Assembly: GCA_015272515.1 (NCBI GenBank)
Contig: JACYLN010000111.1
Span: forward strand, 62,001 to 126,000
DNA length: 64,000 nucleotides
Source: Leptolyngbyaceae cyanobacterium C42_A2020_001
GTDB taxonomy: Bacteria > Cyanobacteriota > Cyanobacteriia > Leptolyngbyales > Leptolyngbyaceae
Reading direction: 5' to 3'
Part shown: positions 40,143 through 47,762 of the stretch, piece by piece
How positions within the stretch are numbered: the first letter of the stretch is position 1
How the letters are laid out: each line of letters opens with the position of its first letter
The notes under the pieces: generated by a model
Told to the model about the DNA's origin: nothing
Databases searched by the model: none
Seen by the model: the letters and a program-made list of their open reading frames with translations, nothing else
Position numbers and translations under genes: made by a program

Positions 40143-41045
40143 ATGCTTAAACCGAAACCGCCTTCTCCGATTCCATACATCGCCCTAGCCCTGGTACTTT
40201 TGGCAAGTGGCTACTGGTGGTTCAATCGCCAATCCCGTTCAGCCAATTCTGTTTCGTCTACGCAAACATTGGGCAAATCAAAAGCATCATCAGCCAGTGC
40301 TTTTCCGCTGCCGCGATCCGTTCCAGCGGGAACTGTGGTAGACATTGATGGCTCAACCAGCATGGTGACCATTAATCAAAACTTAAAACGAACATTTGAG
40401 CAACAGTTTCCTGGTACAGAAGTGATCACAGAAGCGAATGGCTCGAATCAAGGCATTCAAACCTTGCAGGCGGGCATGATTGATGTGGCAGCGTTGTCTC
40501 GTCCGTTAACGATGCAAGAAACAGCGCAAGGGTTAGAAGCAGTGGAAATTACCAACGACGCGATCGCGATCGTGGTCGGCAATACCAACCCCTTCAAAGG
40601 CAGCCTCACCCCCAAACAATTGCAAGGAATTTTTCAGGGTACCCTTGTCAACTGGTCGCAGGTGGGCGGTCCCAACAAAATGATCCGCGTGATCAATCGT
40701 CCGCCAGTTAGCGGCACCCATCAAACTTTCAAAGAATTGGTCTTAAACGGCGGCAACTTTGGCACCACACTCAACATCACTACACTGCCACAAGACGCAA
40801 CTACACCATTGTTACGAGCATTGGGTACAGATGGCATTGGCTACGCGACCAATACTCAAGTACTGAAGCAGAAGACGGTGCGGAGTGTGCCTATTGGGGG
40901 ACTGCAACCAAATCAGCCCAACTATCCCTATCGCCGCACCTTGTTCTATGCCTATCAAACCCCAGCCAGTAAAGTAACTCAGGCATTTTTAGGCTTTGCT
41001 CTCTCGGCACAAGGCAAACAGGCAATTTTAAGGGAGGCACCATGA
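40143..41045 (+). CDS. PstS-like phosphate-type substrate-binding protein
   Basis: A 300-residue exported protein with an N-terminal membrane anchor (residues about 11-26) and a type 2 periplasmic binding fold of the phosphate family: DIDGSTSMVTINQNLKRTFE (SxxxT phosphate-loop region), EANGSNQGIQTLQAGMIDVA, SRPLTMQE, and RPPVSGTHQTF. It lacks ABC transporter genes next to it, so it may be a sensor or an anchored receptor. It is the second gene of a compact operon; its stop overlaps the next start by four bases (ATGA). Confidence 0.9.
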   Translation: MLKPKPPSPIPYIALALVLLASGYWWFNRQSRSANSVSSTQTLGKSKASSASAFPLPRSVPAGTVVDIDGSTSMVTINQNLKRTFEQQFPGTEVITEANGSNQGIQTLQAGMIDVAALSRPLTMQETAQGLEAVEITNDAIAIVVGNTNPFKGSLTPKQLQGIFQGTLVNWSQVGGPNKMIRVINRPPVSGTHQTFKELVLNGGNFGTTLNITTLPQDATTPLLRALGTDGIGYATNTQVLKQKTVRSVPIGGLQPNQPNYPYRRTLFYAYQTPASKVTQAFLGFALSAQGKQAILREAP

Positions 41046-41659
41046 ACAATCGACTAACCCAGGAGCAGTTACGCAAAATTGTGGCGGAAGTGGGCGAACT
41101 CGATCTGCGCCGTCAGCAAGAACTGGAAGCCAACCAGGTAAGAGAGATTTTGATGGAATTGGATCTGCCGCCAGAGTTGTTGGAAGATGCAATGGTTCAG
41201 CTTCGGCGGCGAGAAGCTCTCGCAGTGCAGGAGCGGCGACAACGCTGGATTGCAGGCAGTGCGCTTGCCTGTTTAATCATTGCGATCGCGGGAACGGGAT
41301 TCTGGATGTGGCAGGGGCAGCAATCCCTGAATCGAGTTGCCGCTCAACAAGACCGAATTACGTTGGTTCAAGACGATGGGGGGAATTTGGAGGCTGTGAC
41401 CCGTCCTGCTGAAGTGGTTTATCGCGTCACGCTACGGGATGCACCCGTAGACAAAACCCTATCTTTGCGCTGCGATTGGCTTGATCCCGGTGGGCAGGTT
41501 GTAAAGCAAGTGCAATACGAAACCCGCACGATTACCACAGCCGTTTGGGATACTCGCTGTCGTTACATCATCGGCGCTGAAGCCGTTCCGGGTAATTGGA
41601 TGGTGAAGCTGTGGATGGGCAATCGCCTGTTGAGTGATGCCACACTTGAGGTGAAGTAA
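41042..41659 (+). CDS. single-pass membrane protein of unknown function
   Basis: A protein of 205 residues: an N-terminal charged helical region (LTQEQLRKIVAEVGELDLRR, then REILMELDLPPELLEDAMVQ), one membrane helix (about residues 73-92), and a beta-rich outer domain of about 100 residues (VVYRVTLRDAPVDKTLSLRC, then RCRYIIGAEAVPGNWMVKLW). The two cysteines may form a disulfide. Its start overlaps the stop of the PstS-like gene and it is followed after two bases by the AsnB-like gene. No family name can be given with confidence. Confidence 0.8.
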   Translation: MNNRLTQEQLRKIVAEVGELDLRRQQELEANQVREILMELDLPPELLEDAMVQLRRREALAVQERRQRWIAGSALACLIIAIAGTGFWMWQGQQSLNRVAAQQDRITLVQDDGGNLEAVTRPAEVVYRVTLRDAPVDKTLSLRCDWLDPGGQVVKQVQYETRTITTAVWDTRCRYIIGAEAVPGNWMVKLWMGNRLLSDATLEVK

Positions 41660-41661
41660 CC

Positions 41662-43395
41662 ATGTCGTTTCCCCCCTCCACCACTGTCCTGAAATCCCAT
41701 CACGTTTTGGGCTACTGGGGCTATGGCGATCGCGCAAATCTGCAAGCGCAACTGGCAGGGACAGCGGCAATGTTGGGCACAGGAAACCCCTTGCAGAGAC
41801 AAACGTCCCCGGATGAGGTCAATTTATCCCAATCAAGTTGGAGTGTGGTATGGATTGAAAACGCTGGGGGTGCCGAGATTGAACTGACAGCGGATCGCCT
41901 GATACTGGGGCGGGAAGCCTTTGGGCGATCGCCGCTGTACTGGCTGCAACAGGGGCAGGTGATCTGGTTTGCCTCGCGATTGCAATGGTTGCTGCCCTTG
42001 AGCGATCGCGCCATCCATCTACCAGCAGTGTATGGCTACGCCTGTTTTTCCTATGTACCCACCCCCCTCACACCGATTGCTAACATCTTCAACTTGGCGG
42101 CTGGCACAGAGCAAACGTGGAACCTGTTACCAGACGGCACACTCTCTCAACCCCGCCAGACTCAAGGGCAGGAGTGGCAGGAATCGCTGGAACAACTGAA
42201 GGATGAAGAAGCGGCGATCGCGCAACTGCAAACCCTACTTCAAAATGCCGTCCACACCCAAACCGCCGACCTAGCCGATCAACCTGTGGGCGTGTTCTTG
42301 TCTGGCGGGTTAGATTCTTCCATTGTGGCAGCATTGTTGGTACAGGCGGGGCTAAAGGTGCAAGCCTACACCCTCAACTTTGGAGATCCCGATCTGTCTG
42401 AGCACTGGTATGCCGAACAGGTGGCTCACTTTCTCAACATTCCGCTGCACGTTGTAGATGTAACTCCCAAACGGATTCGGGCTGCCCTATTGCCTACGGC
42501 TCAAGCCCTGGATTTGCCCTTTGGCGATGGAGTGACCGTGCCCCTGTTTTTGTTGGCACAAGCTGCCAGCCAGGAAGTGAGCGTCGTGTTTAATGGGGAG
42601 GGCGGCGACCAATTGTTTGCTGGCTGGACGAACAAACCGCTGATTGCCGCAGGCGTTTACCAAACTGAGCAACCCCAGGCAGAATCTTTCACCCAGCAAT
42701 ATCTCCGCACTTTCCATCGACTCTGGGGCTACGAAGAGCAGGTATTTCAACCCGAGATCTACGCTCAGGTGCAGACGTTTGACCCGCAACAATGGCTAGC
42801 AACCGCCCTCGATTCGGAAAGTTGCCCATCCTTGCTGCATCGCCTGCGGCGCGCCACGCTGATGCTCAAAGGTGCTCAAAATATCCATCCTCGCGCTACC
42901 AACATTGGGTTGGCCCATGGGCTAGACGTGCGATCGCCCTTTTGTGATCTGGCTCTGGCGCAAGCAGCGTTTCGCATTTCCAGTCAACTGCATCTGCAAG
43001 GCTCCTGCGAAAAGTACATCTTGAAGCGGGCAGTGGCAGATTGGCTTCCCTCCGAGATTGTGTGGCGAACCAAACGCGGCATGGGCGTTCCCCTCACCCG
43101 TTGGTGTTTAGATAGCCTCTGGCATGACCTGGGCAAGTGGCTTAGTCCCACCCGTCTGCGGCAAGAAGGGATCTGGCAACCCGCGATCGCCTGCCAAATC
43201 ATATCGGGTCAGCTCGGCACCATTCAGGGGCGACGCATGGGGGAATGCCTGTGGCTGCTACTGATGTGGCAAGCTTGGCGTGAGGTTCATCATAATTGCT
43301 CCAGCTCGGTTTACTCCTTTGACCATCCGTTTTGGCTACCATCCTGGCTCGGACGTTCCTACCTGCGTTTACGTAAAGGCATCAAGCAATGGTAG
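41662..43395 (+). CDS. asparagine-synthetase-like ATP-dependent ligase without glutaminase cysteine
   Basis: A 577-residue protein with the two-domain layout of AsnB. The synthetase domain is clear: PP-loop VFLSGGLDSSIVAALL, then NGEGGDQLFAGW and RGMGVPLTRWCLD. The N-terminal domain keeps the NTN-like strands (RLILGREAFGRSPLYWLQQG) but the protein begins MSFPPSTTVLK, with no Cys at position 2, so glutamine hydrolysis is unlikely. It would need free ammonia or another amine, or make a lactam or amide on a special substrate. It sits in the seven-gene operon and overlaps the next gene by seven bases. The substrate is unknown. Confidence 0.88.
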   Translation: MSFPPSTTVLKSHHVLGYWGYGDRANLQAQLAGTAAMLGTGNPLQRQTSPDEVNLSQSSWSVVWIENAGGAEIELTADRLILGREAFGRSPLYWLQQGQVIWFASRLQWLLPLSDRAIHLPAVYGYACFSYVPTPLTPIANIFNLAAGTEQTWNLLPDGTLSQPRQTQGQEWQESLEQLKDEEAAIAQLQTLLQNAVHTQTADLADQPVGVFLSGGLDSSIVAALLVQAGLKVQAYTLNFGDPDLSEHWYAEQVAHFLNIPLHVVDVTPKRIRAALLPTAQALDLPFGDGVTVPLFLLAQAASQEVSVVFNGEGGDQLFAGWTNKPLIAAGVYQTEQPQAESFTQQYLRTFHRLWGYEEQVFQPEIYAQVQTFDPQQWLATALDSESCPSLLHRLRRATLMLKGAQNIHPRATNIGLAHGLDVRSPFCDLALAQAAFRISSQLHLQGSCEKYILKRAVADWLPSEIVWRTKRGMGVPLTRWCLDSLWHDLGKWLSPTRLRQEGIWQPAIACQIISGQLGTIQGRRMGECLWLLLMWQAWREVHHNCSSSVYSFDHPFWLPSWLGRSYLRLRKGIKQW

Positions 43396-45029
43396 ATATG
43401 CTCAATTCAATTTCCAGTTCCCCTGGTGCATCGCTCATTCTCAGCCCCGAACTGGCAACGGAACTCCTTCAGCTTTACGGGTCTCCGCTGTACGTGTACG
43501 ACGGCGATCGCTTACGCCAAACCATCGATCACATTACCCAGGCATTTCCCTATGCCAACACTCACTTTCATTTTGCCAGCGTCACCAACGGCAACCTTTC
43601 CCTGCTAAAAATCATTCGCGATCGCGGTTGGGGCATCCACGCCAACACCCCTGGCGACATTTACCTGGCACTCCAGGCAGGCTTCCATCCCAGCCAAATT
43701 GTGTACAGCGGCAGCAACCTCAACCGCGACGAAATGCACCAAGTCCTCGATTGGGGCGTAACAACCCTGAATTTGGACAGTTTGGCGCAATTGCAGTTGT
43801 TCTGCGAAGTGTGGCAGGAGGAAGCAGGTGGAGGTGATGAGCGAGGTAAGGAGTGGATGAGTGGGCGTGAAAGTCTGTTTACCCATACCCATCCACCCAT
43901 TCACGCTTCTACCTCCCCTTCCCCATCTTCTCCCCCTTCCCCATTCTCCCCCACCCCCTTTCCCCGCATCGGTCTTCGCCTCAACCACCCCCCACTCACA
44001 GGCGATAGCCGCATTGGCGTGCGCCCACAGGAGTTTGCATCGGCGATCGCTCTAGCACACCAGGCAGAACTCCCAATCAGCGGGTTGCACTTCTATCGAG
44101 GCACTGGAACAAACGCGACAAAAGCATTTACGCAAGTGATTAATGAGGTAATCGCGATCGCGCAGCAACTCCCCGATTGGCGCTATCTCGACTTTGGTGG
44201 CGGGTTTGGTTATCCCTATCATCACGACAGAGTAGCGTTTGACTGGAACGAATTTGGAGTCGCTCTCAGTCACCGCATTAACGAGTTGCCGCAACCCATT
44301 GATCTGATAATTGAACCGGGACGGGCGGCGATCGCAGGCTGTGCCGTATTGCTGTGTCAGGTAGTTTCCGTGAAATGGCAAGACGAGAAACAAATCATCG
44401 GCACCGATACAACCGTCGCCAATCTCTCCGTTCCAGCCGTACATGGGAGCTATCGGGAGATTGTAGTGGTTAAGAGGCAGAAAAATTTGAGATTGTCGAT
44501 TGGAGATTCTGGATTGGAGAAGTTAGAAGTTGGGAGTCAGGAGTCAGAAGATGAGAGAGACCTTCAAAATTCCCTTCGGTTCGACTCAGGGAGAACAAAA
44601 TCCAACATTCAAACTTCAAAATTCGGTTCGGTGTTCGGCGAACTCACACGAGCCGCTGACTCACCGAAAGCCAAAATTCAAACTTCCCCCACTCCCCCAC
44701 TCCCCCACTCCTCCACTCCCCCACTCCCCCACTCCCCCACTCCTCCACTCCCCCACTCCCTCCTCTTCCCCACCGATGTTTGCGGCAACACTACCTATTC
44801 CCGCGATTATCTGGGACGCAACTGCCAACTTCCAGCATTGCAACCAGGAGATGTGCTGGCCGTGCTAGATGTGGGGGCTTATGGCTATGCGATGTCGTCC
44901 CATTTTTTGCACCGTCCCCGCCCGGCGGAGGTCTTGCTAGAGGGAAATACCCATCGGTTGATTCGGCAGCGAGAAGATTACAGCGTGTTGTTGGCAAACC
45001 AGGTTTTTACAGGAGGTGAGGGTGCATGA
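43389..45029 (+). CDS. PLP-decarboxylase-fold protein lacking the PLP lysine, with two repeat insertions
   Basis: Homologue of diaminopimelate/ornithine decarboxylases (fold type III), 546 residues. Family parts: YGSPLYVYDGDRL, YLDFGGGFGYPY, IEPGRAAIAGCAVLL, DVCGNTTYSRDYLG with the dimer-interface Cys, and LAVLDVGAYGYAMSSHF. The segment that should read YAVKAN is FASVTN, so the Schiff-base Lys is replaced by Val65. Two extra pieces, residues about 144-191 and 360-460, are repeat-derived; without them the length is about 400, normal for the family. The start overlaps the AsnB-like gene. It may be a non-catalytic paralogue or a protein using PLP differently. Confidence 0.85.
   Translation: MVDMLNSISSSPGASLILSPELATELLQLYGSPLYVYDGDRLRQTIDHITQAFPYANTHFHFASVTNGNLSLLKIIRDRGWGIHANTPGDIYLALQAGFHPSQIVYSGSNLNRDEMHQVLDWGVTTLNLDSLAQLQLFCEVWQEEAGGGDERGKEWMSGRESLFTHTHPPIHASTSPSPSSPPSPFSPTPFPRIGLRLNHPPLTGDSRIGVRPQEFASAIALAHQAELPISGLHFYRGTGTNATKAFTQVINEVIAIAQQLPDWRYLDFGGGFGYPYHHDRVAFDWNEFGVALSHRINELPQPIDLIIEPGRAAIAGCAVLLCQVVSVKWQDEKQIIGTDTTVANLSVPAVHGSYREIVVVKRQKNLRLSIGDSGLEKLEVGSQESEDERDLQNSLRFDSGRTKSNIQTSKFGSVFGELTRAADSPKAKIQTSPTPPLPHSSTPPLPHSPTPPLPHSLLFPTDVCGNTTYSRDYLGRNCQLPALQPGDVLAVLDVGAYGYAMSSHFLHRPRPAEVLLEGNTHRLIRQREDYSVLLANQVFTGGEGA
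43818..43970. repeat. purine/pyrimidine palindrome inserted in the decarboxylase homologue
   Basis: A purine arm (GGAGGAAGCAGGTGGAGGTG and so on) is followed by a pyrimidine arm (CCCATCCACCCATTCACGCT and so on). It is translated in frame into a Gly/Glu stretch then a Ser/Pro stretch of about 48 residues. Confidence 0.7.
44466..44770. repeat. in-frame coding repeat, copy C (inside the decarboxylase homologue)
   Basis: A GA-rich lead, CAAAATTC-type repeats and the core GTTCGGCGAACTCACACGAG with CCGCTGACTCACCGAAAGCC are followed by a tandem run of CCCCCACTC units (about 44690-44760). It is read as [17 protein letters not shown] then a Ser/Thr/Pro tract, adding about 100 residues. Confidence 0.8.
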
Positions 45030-46276
45030 GATGTATTCGCTGCGGCACCGATAATTCGCGTCGCGATCGCCTTTCGCATCAGGGGCGGTGCAAACACTGC
45101 CACCATCTCTTTGCCTTCGACCCTCAGACCATGATGTCACCCCGCTTCACGGATCGGTATTTTCAGAGCTTAATCAACAAGCTCTCGGCAAGTAACACGC
45201 TCTATTTCACGAAACGTCAATTTCTGTACTGCTTTCAGCAACGCTACTATGGTCGTCCTCGATTTCCATATTTTCGTCCGGGCTTAAGTCGGACGTTGCC
45301 ACCTATGGAGATATCAGGAAAGGTTGGCGTTAGTTTGCTCATCATTGGTGTGCTGTTGGCATTTCTAGCTTTCAATCGTCTCATTTCTCCCCTGTTTGGG
45401 GTGGGTGCGTTCTTAGTGTTTCCGGGCTTGTTCCTGATGAGGCAAGATTTGAGTCAGCGCAGACGGCTTCAGGCTGAACGCCAGCGCGTGGCAAACCGGG
45501 AATGGGAGGAGCAACAGCGGCGACAAAAGCCACCAGCAGCCTCATTGCAAGTTTCAGAGGGTCAGATTGAGGGATGGTTGCGGCGCTGGCAGGAGGTGAA
45601 TGGCGCAATTGAGAAATTACTAGCACCACCCAAAGGAATTGCGGAACCTGTTGCGGTTGAGCCGGATGTGACCCAATACAGTTTTGATCGGCTGGTGATT
45701 TGCGATCGCGATAGTATTGCCCAGTTGTTAATTGCCAACAATTTTCACTTTGAGCGGAATTGTGCCATTGTCAGCATCAATGGCTATCCACCCCGAATTT
45801 TTGACACCGTGATGGACATGGTGCGGCGCAATCCAGCGTTGAAGGTGTATGTGTTGCATGATTGCACCGCTACCGGAATTGCCTGTGTGGAGCAAATTAG
45901 AACTGAGCCAAATTGGTTTCAAAATAGCCCAGTCTCAATTGTGGATGTAGGGTTAGTACCTGCTCAGGTGAGCCAAAGTCAGGCATATTTCTATCTATCA
46001 GTCGCAGCTCGCCAGGAGGTAACTCCTTATTTAGATGCGATTCGTTCGCGCCTAACGGAAGCAGAATTGGATGATATTGTATCGGGTCGCTATGTAGAGT
46101 TGGAAGCATTTACACCACGACAGTTAATTCAGATTTTGAATCGAGCAATTCAAGCAAGTGAAAGAGGAGATTCCAACTTAGCAGAATCTAACTTACCTAA
46201 TTTAGTGGTTTTAGAGGAGCGCGATCGCTTCCGCATAACAGACAGAACATTTTTGGAAATTGAAAGTTTTGGTTAA
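45026..46276 (+). CDS. zinc-ribbon membrane protein with TOPRIM-like C-terminal region (paralogue 1)
   Basis: A 416-residue protein. The N-terminus is a zinc ribbon, MRCIRCGTDNS then CKHCHHLF (CxxC...CxxC). Residues about 90-140 hold two membrane helices, then comes a charged coiled-coil-like segment (RRRLQAERQRVANREWEEQQ). The C-terminal half (SFDRLVICDRDSIAQLLIAN, then VYVLHDCTATGIACVEQIRT) has the strand-DxD-like layout of a TOPRIM or small hydrolase domain; this is an inference. The ATG start has AGGAGG upstream and overlaps the previous stop (ATGA). The next gene is its paralogue. No known family name. Confidence 0.82.
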   Translation: MRCIRCGTDNSRRDRLSHQGRCKHCHHLFAFDPQTMMSPRFTDRYFQSLINKLSASNTLYFTKRQFLYCFQQRYYGRPRFPYFRPGLSRTLPPMEISGKVGVSLLIIGVLLAFLAFNRLISPLFGVGAFLVFPGLFLMRQDLSQRRRLQAERQRVANREWEEQQRRQKPPAASLQVSEGQIEGWLRRWQEVNGAIEKLLAPPKGIAEPVAVEPDVTQYSFDRLVICDRDSIAQLLIANNFHFERNCAIVSINGYPPRIFDTVMDMVRRNPALKVYVLHDCTATGIACVEQIRTEPNWFQNSPVSIVDVGLVPAQVSQSQAYFYLSVAARQEVTPYLDAIRSRLTEAELDDIVSGRYVELEAFTPRQLIQILNRAIQASERGDSNLAESNLPNLVVLEERDRFRITDRTFLEIESFG

Positions 46277-46292
46277 TCCAACCTGAAAGTGT

Positions 46293-47612
46293 ATGAAATG
46301 TATTCAATGCCAGACTGATAACACCTTAAAAGACCGGACAGATAATCACGGTCGTTGCAAGCAATGTCAGCATCCGTTTGTGTTTGAGCCAACCAGCATG
46401 GGCGCAACCAAAGTGACGGATATGATGTTCGCAAAAGCGATCGCCGATCTATCTGCGAACGACACCTTATTTTTCACACCCAAACAGCTTTTTTATCTCT
46501 TCAATAAGCATCTACAAGGGCGGGGAATGCTGCAACCAATCGGTCTTTTAATATTGAGTGGATTTGCGACCGTATTTGCCCTCGTGACGATTGTTCTACC
46601 TGGTTTAGAAAAAGGATATTGGGGATTTCTGCTGATTCCAATTGTGATCAATGGACTGTGTTTATGGGAGCTTTGGCATCGTAGTCAATCTCAAAGAGTG
46701 TCTAGCCAAGAACGAGGATATGCATCTCGGTGTTTGCAAGTGCATGGATGGGCAATCCTGGTGTTTGGGATGATTTTTGGACTGAATTTGAACCTGTTTC
46801 CTTTCTTTGCTGGGAGCGTAGTGGTTGGGTTGGCGGCTGTCTACTGGGGTAGACGGGGATGGATCAATCGAGCGGCAATCTCTTCTGTGGCATTGCTGGA
46901 ATGGGCGAAGTTTCAGGAATGGCTAACTTCCTGGCAGACAGTAAACCCGATAACCAAGATACTTGAGCCTCCAAAGGAAACGCAGGTTGCTTTGAATGTT
47001 AATCCGGATGTAACAGCCTATAGCTTTGATCGGTTGGTGGTAACTGATAGTGCCGCGATCGCCCAACTGCTGATTGCTAACAACTTTCACTTTGAAAACA
47101 ATTGCGCCATCCTCAGCGTTACTGGGTATCCCCAGGGAATTTTCTTGACTGCTATGGAAATGCTACGCCGCAACCCAGAGTTGAAAGTGTATGCCTTTCA
47201 TGATTGCAGCGGTAAAGGCATGGGTTTAGCGCATCACTTGCGAACCAGCCCCCAATGGTTTCAAAACAGTCCAGTTGAGATTGTGGATGTAGGCTTGTTG
47301 CCGCGCCAAATCCTCTCAATTCCCAGTGTGTTTGTGCAGCAATCAACAGAATTTGCGGGTGCCTCTAAACGACTGACCGATCTCGAACGGCGACAATTTA
47401 CCGCAGATGAACTGGCATGGCTGGATGAAGGCAATGCGGTGTTGCTGGAGTCGTTTACACCGCAGCGATTGATCCAGGCACTCAACCGAGGGATTGCTGC
47501 CAGTCGCGAGTTTCTGGAGAAAGACAGCAGTAGTGGCGGCAGCGACGGCAGCGACTCTATTTTCATCGGTGATGGTGGCAGTCCGCACTATTCGGTCGAA
47601 AGTTTTGGGTAA
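46293..47612 (+). CDS. zinc-ribbon membrane protein with TOPRIM-like C-terminal region (paralogue 2)
   Basis: A 439-residue paralogue of the preceding gene with the same order. It has a zinc ribbon (MKCIQCQTDNT, CKQCQHPF), a helical part (SANDTLFFTPKQLFYLFNKH), four hydrophobic helices instead of two, and a conserved C-terminal half (YSFDRLVVTDSAAIAQLLIA, VYAFHDCSGKGMGLAHHLRT). Both proteins end with ESFG. A Gly/Ser/Asp-rich stretch (SSGGSDGSDS) precedes the C-terminus. It follows paralogue 1 by 16 bp. They may form a membrane heterodimer that works with the ligase and decarboxylase homologues upstream, but nothing in the sequence proves it. Confidence 0.82.
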   Translation: MKCIQCQTDNTLKDRTDNHGRCKQCQHPFVFEPTSMGATKVTDMMFAKAIADLSANDTLFFTPKQLFYLFNKHLQGRGMLQPIGLLILSGFATVFALVTIVLPGLEKGYWGFLLIPIVINGLCLWELWHRSQSQRVSSQERGYASRCLQVHGWAILVFGMIFGLNLNLFPFFAGSVVVGLAAVYWGRRGWINRAAISSVALLEWAKFQEWLTSWQTVNPITKILEPPKETQVALNVNPDVTAYSFDRLVVTDSAAIAQLLIANNFHFENNCAILSVTGYPQGIFLTAMEMLRRNPELKVYAFHDCSGKGMGLAHHLRTSPQWFQNSPVEIVDVGLLPRQILSIPSVFVQQSTEFAGASKRLTDLERRQFTADELAWLDEGNAVLLESFTPQRLIQALNRGIAASREFLEKDSSSGGSDGSDSIFIGDGGSPHYSVESFG

Positions 47613-47762
47613 CGTTTTGCCGCGATCGTCCTGAAATGGCATCCGCATAAATGAAGGGAAAGGGATATCGTTTTTTCCGCATTTATGCTGCTTGATGAAA
47701 ATCCGCTCACTGTAAACAACCAAGTCGTGTACGCTGAAGGCGTTCCCTTTTCATCCTTTGGC

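Noticed and set aside
44690-44770. CRISPR-like direct repeats
   Set aside because: The CCCCCACTC units are contiguous and lack unique spacers; it is a simple tandem tract inside a coding repeat.
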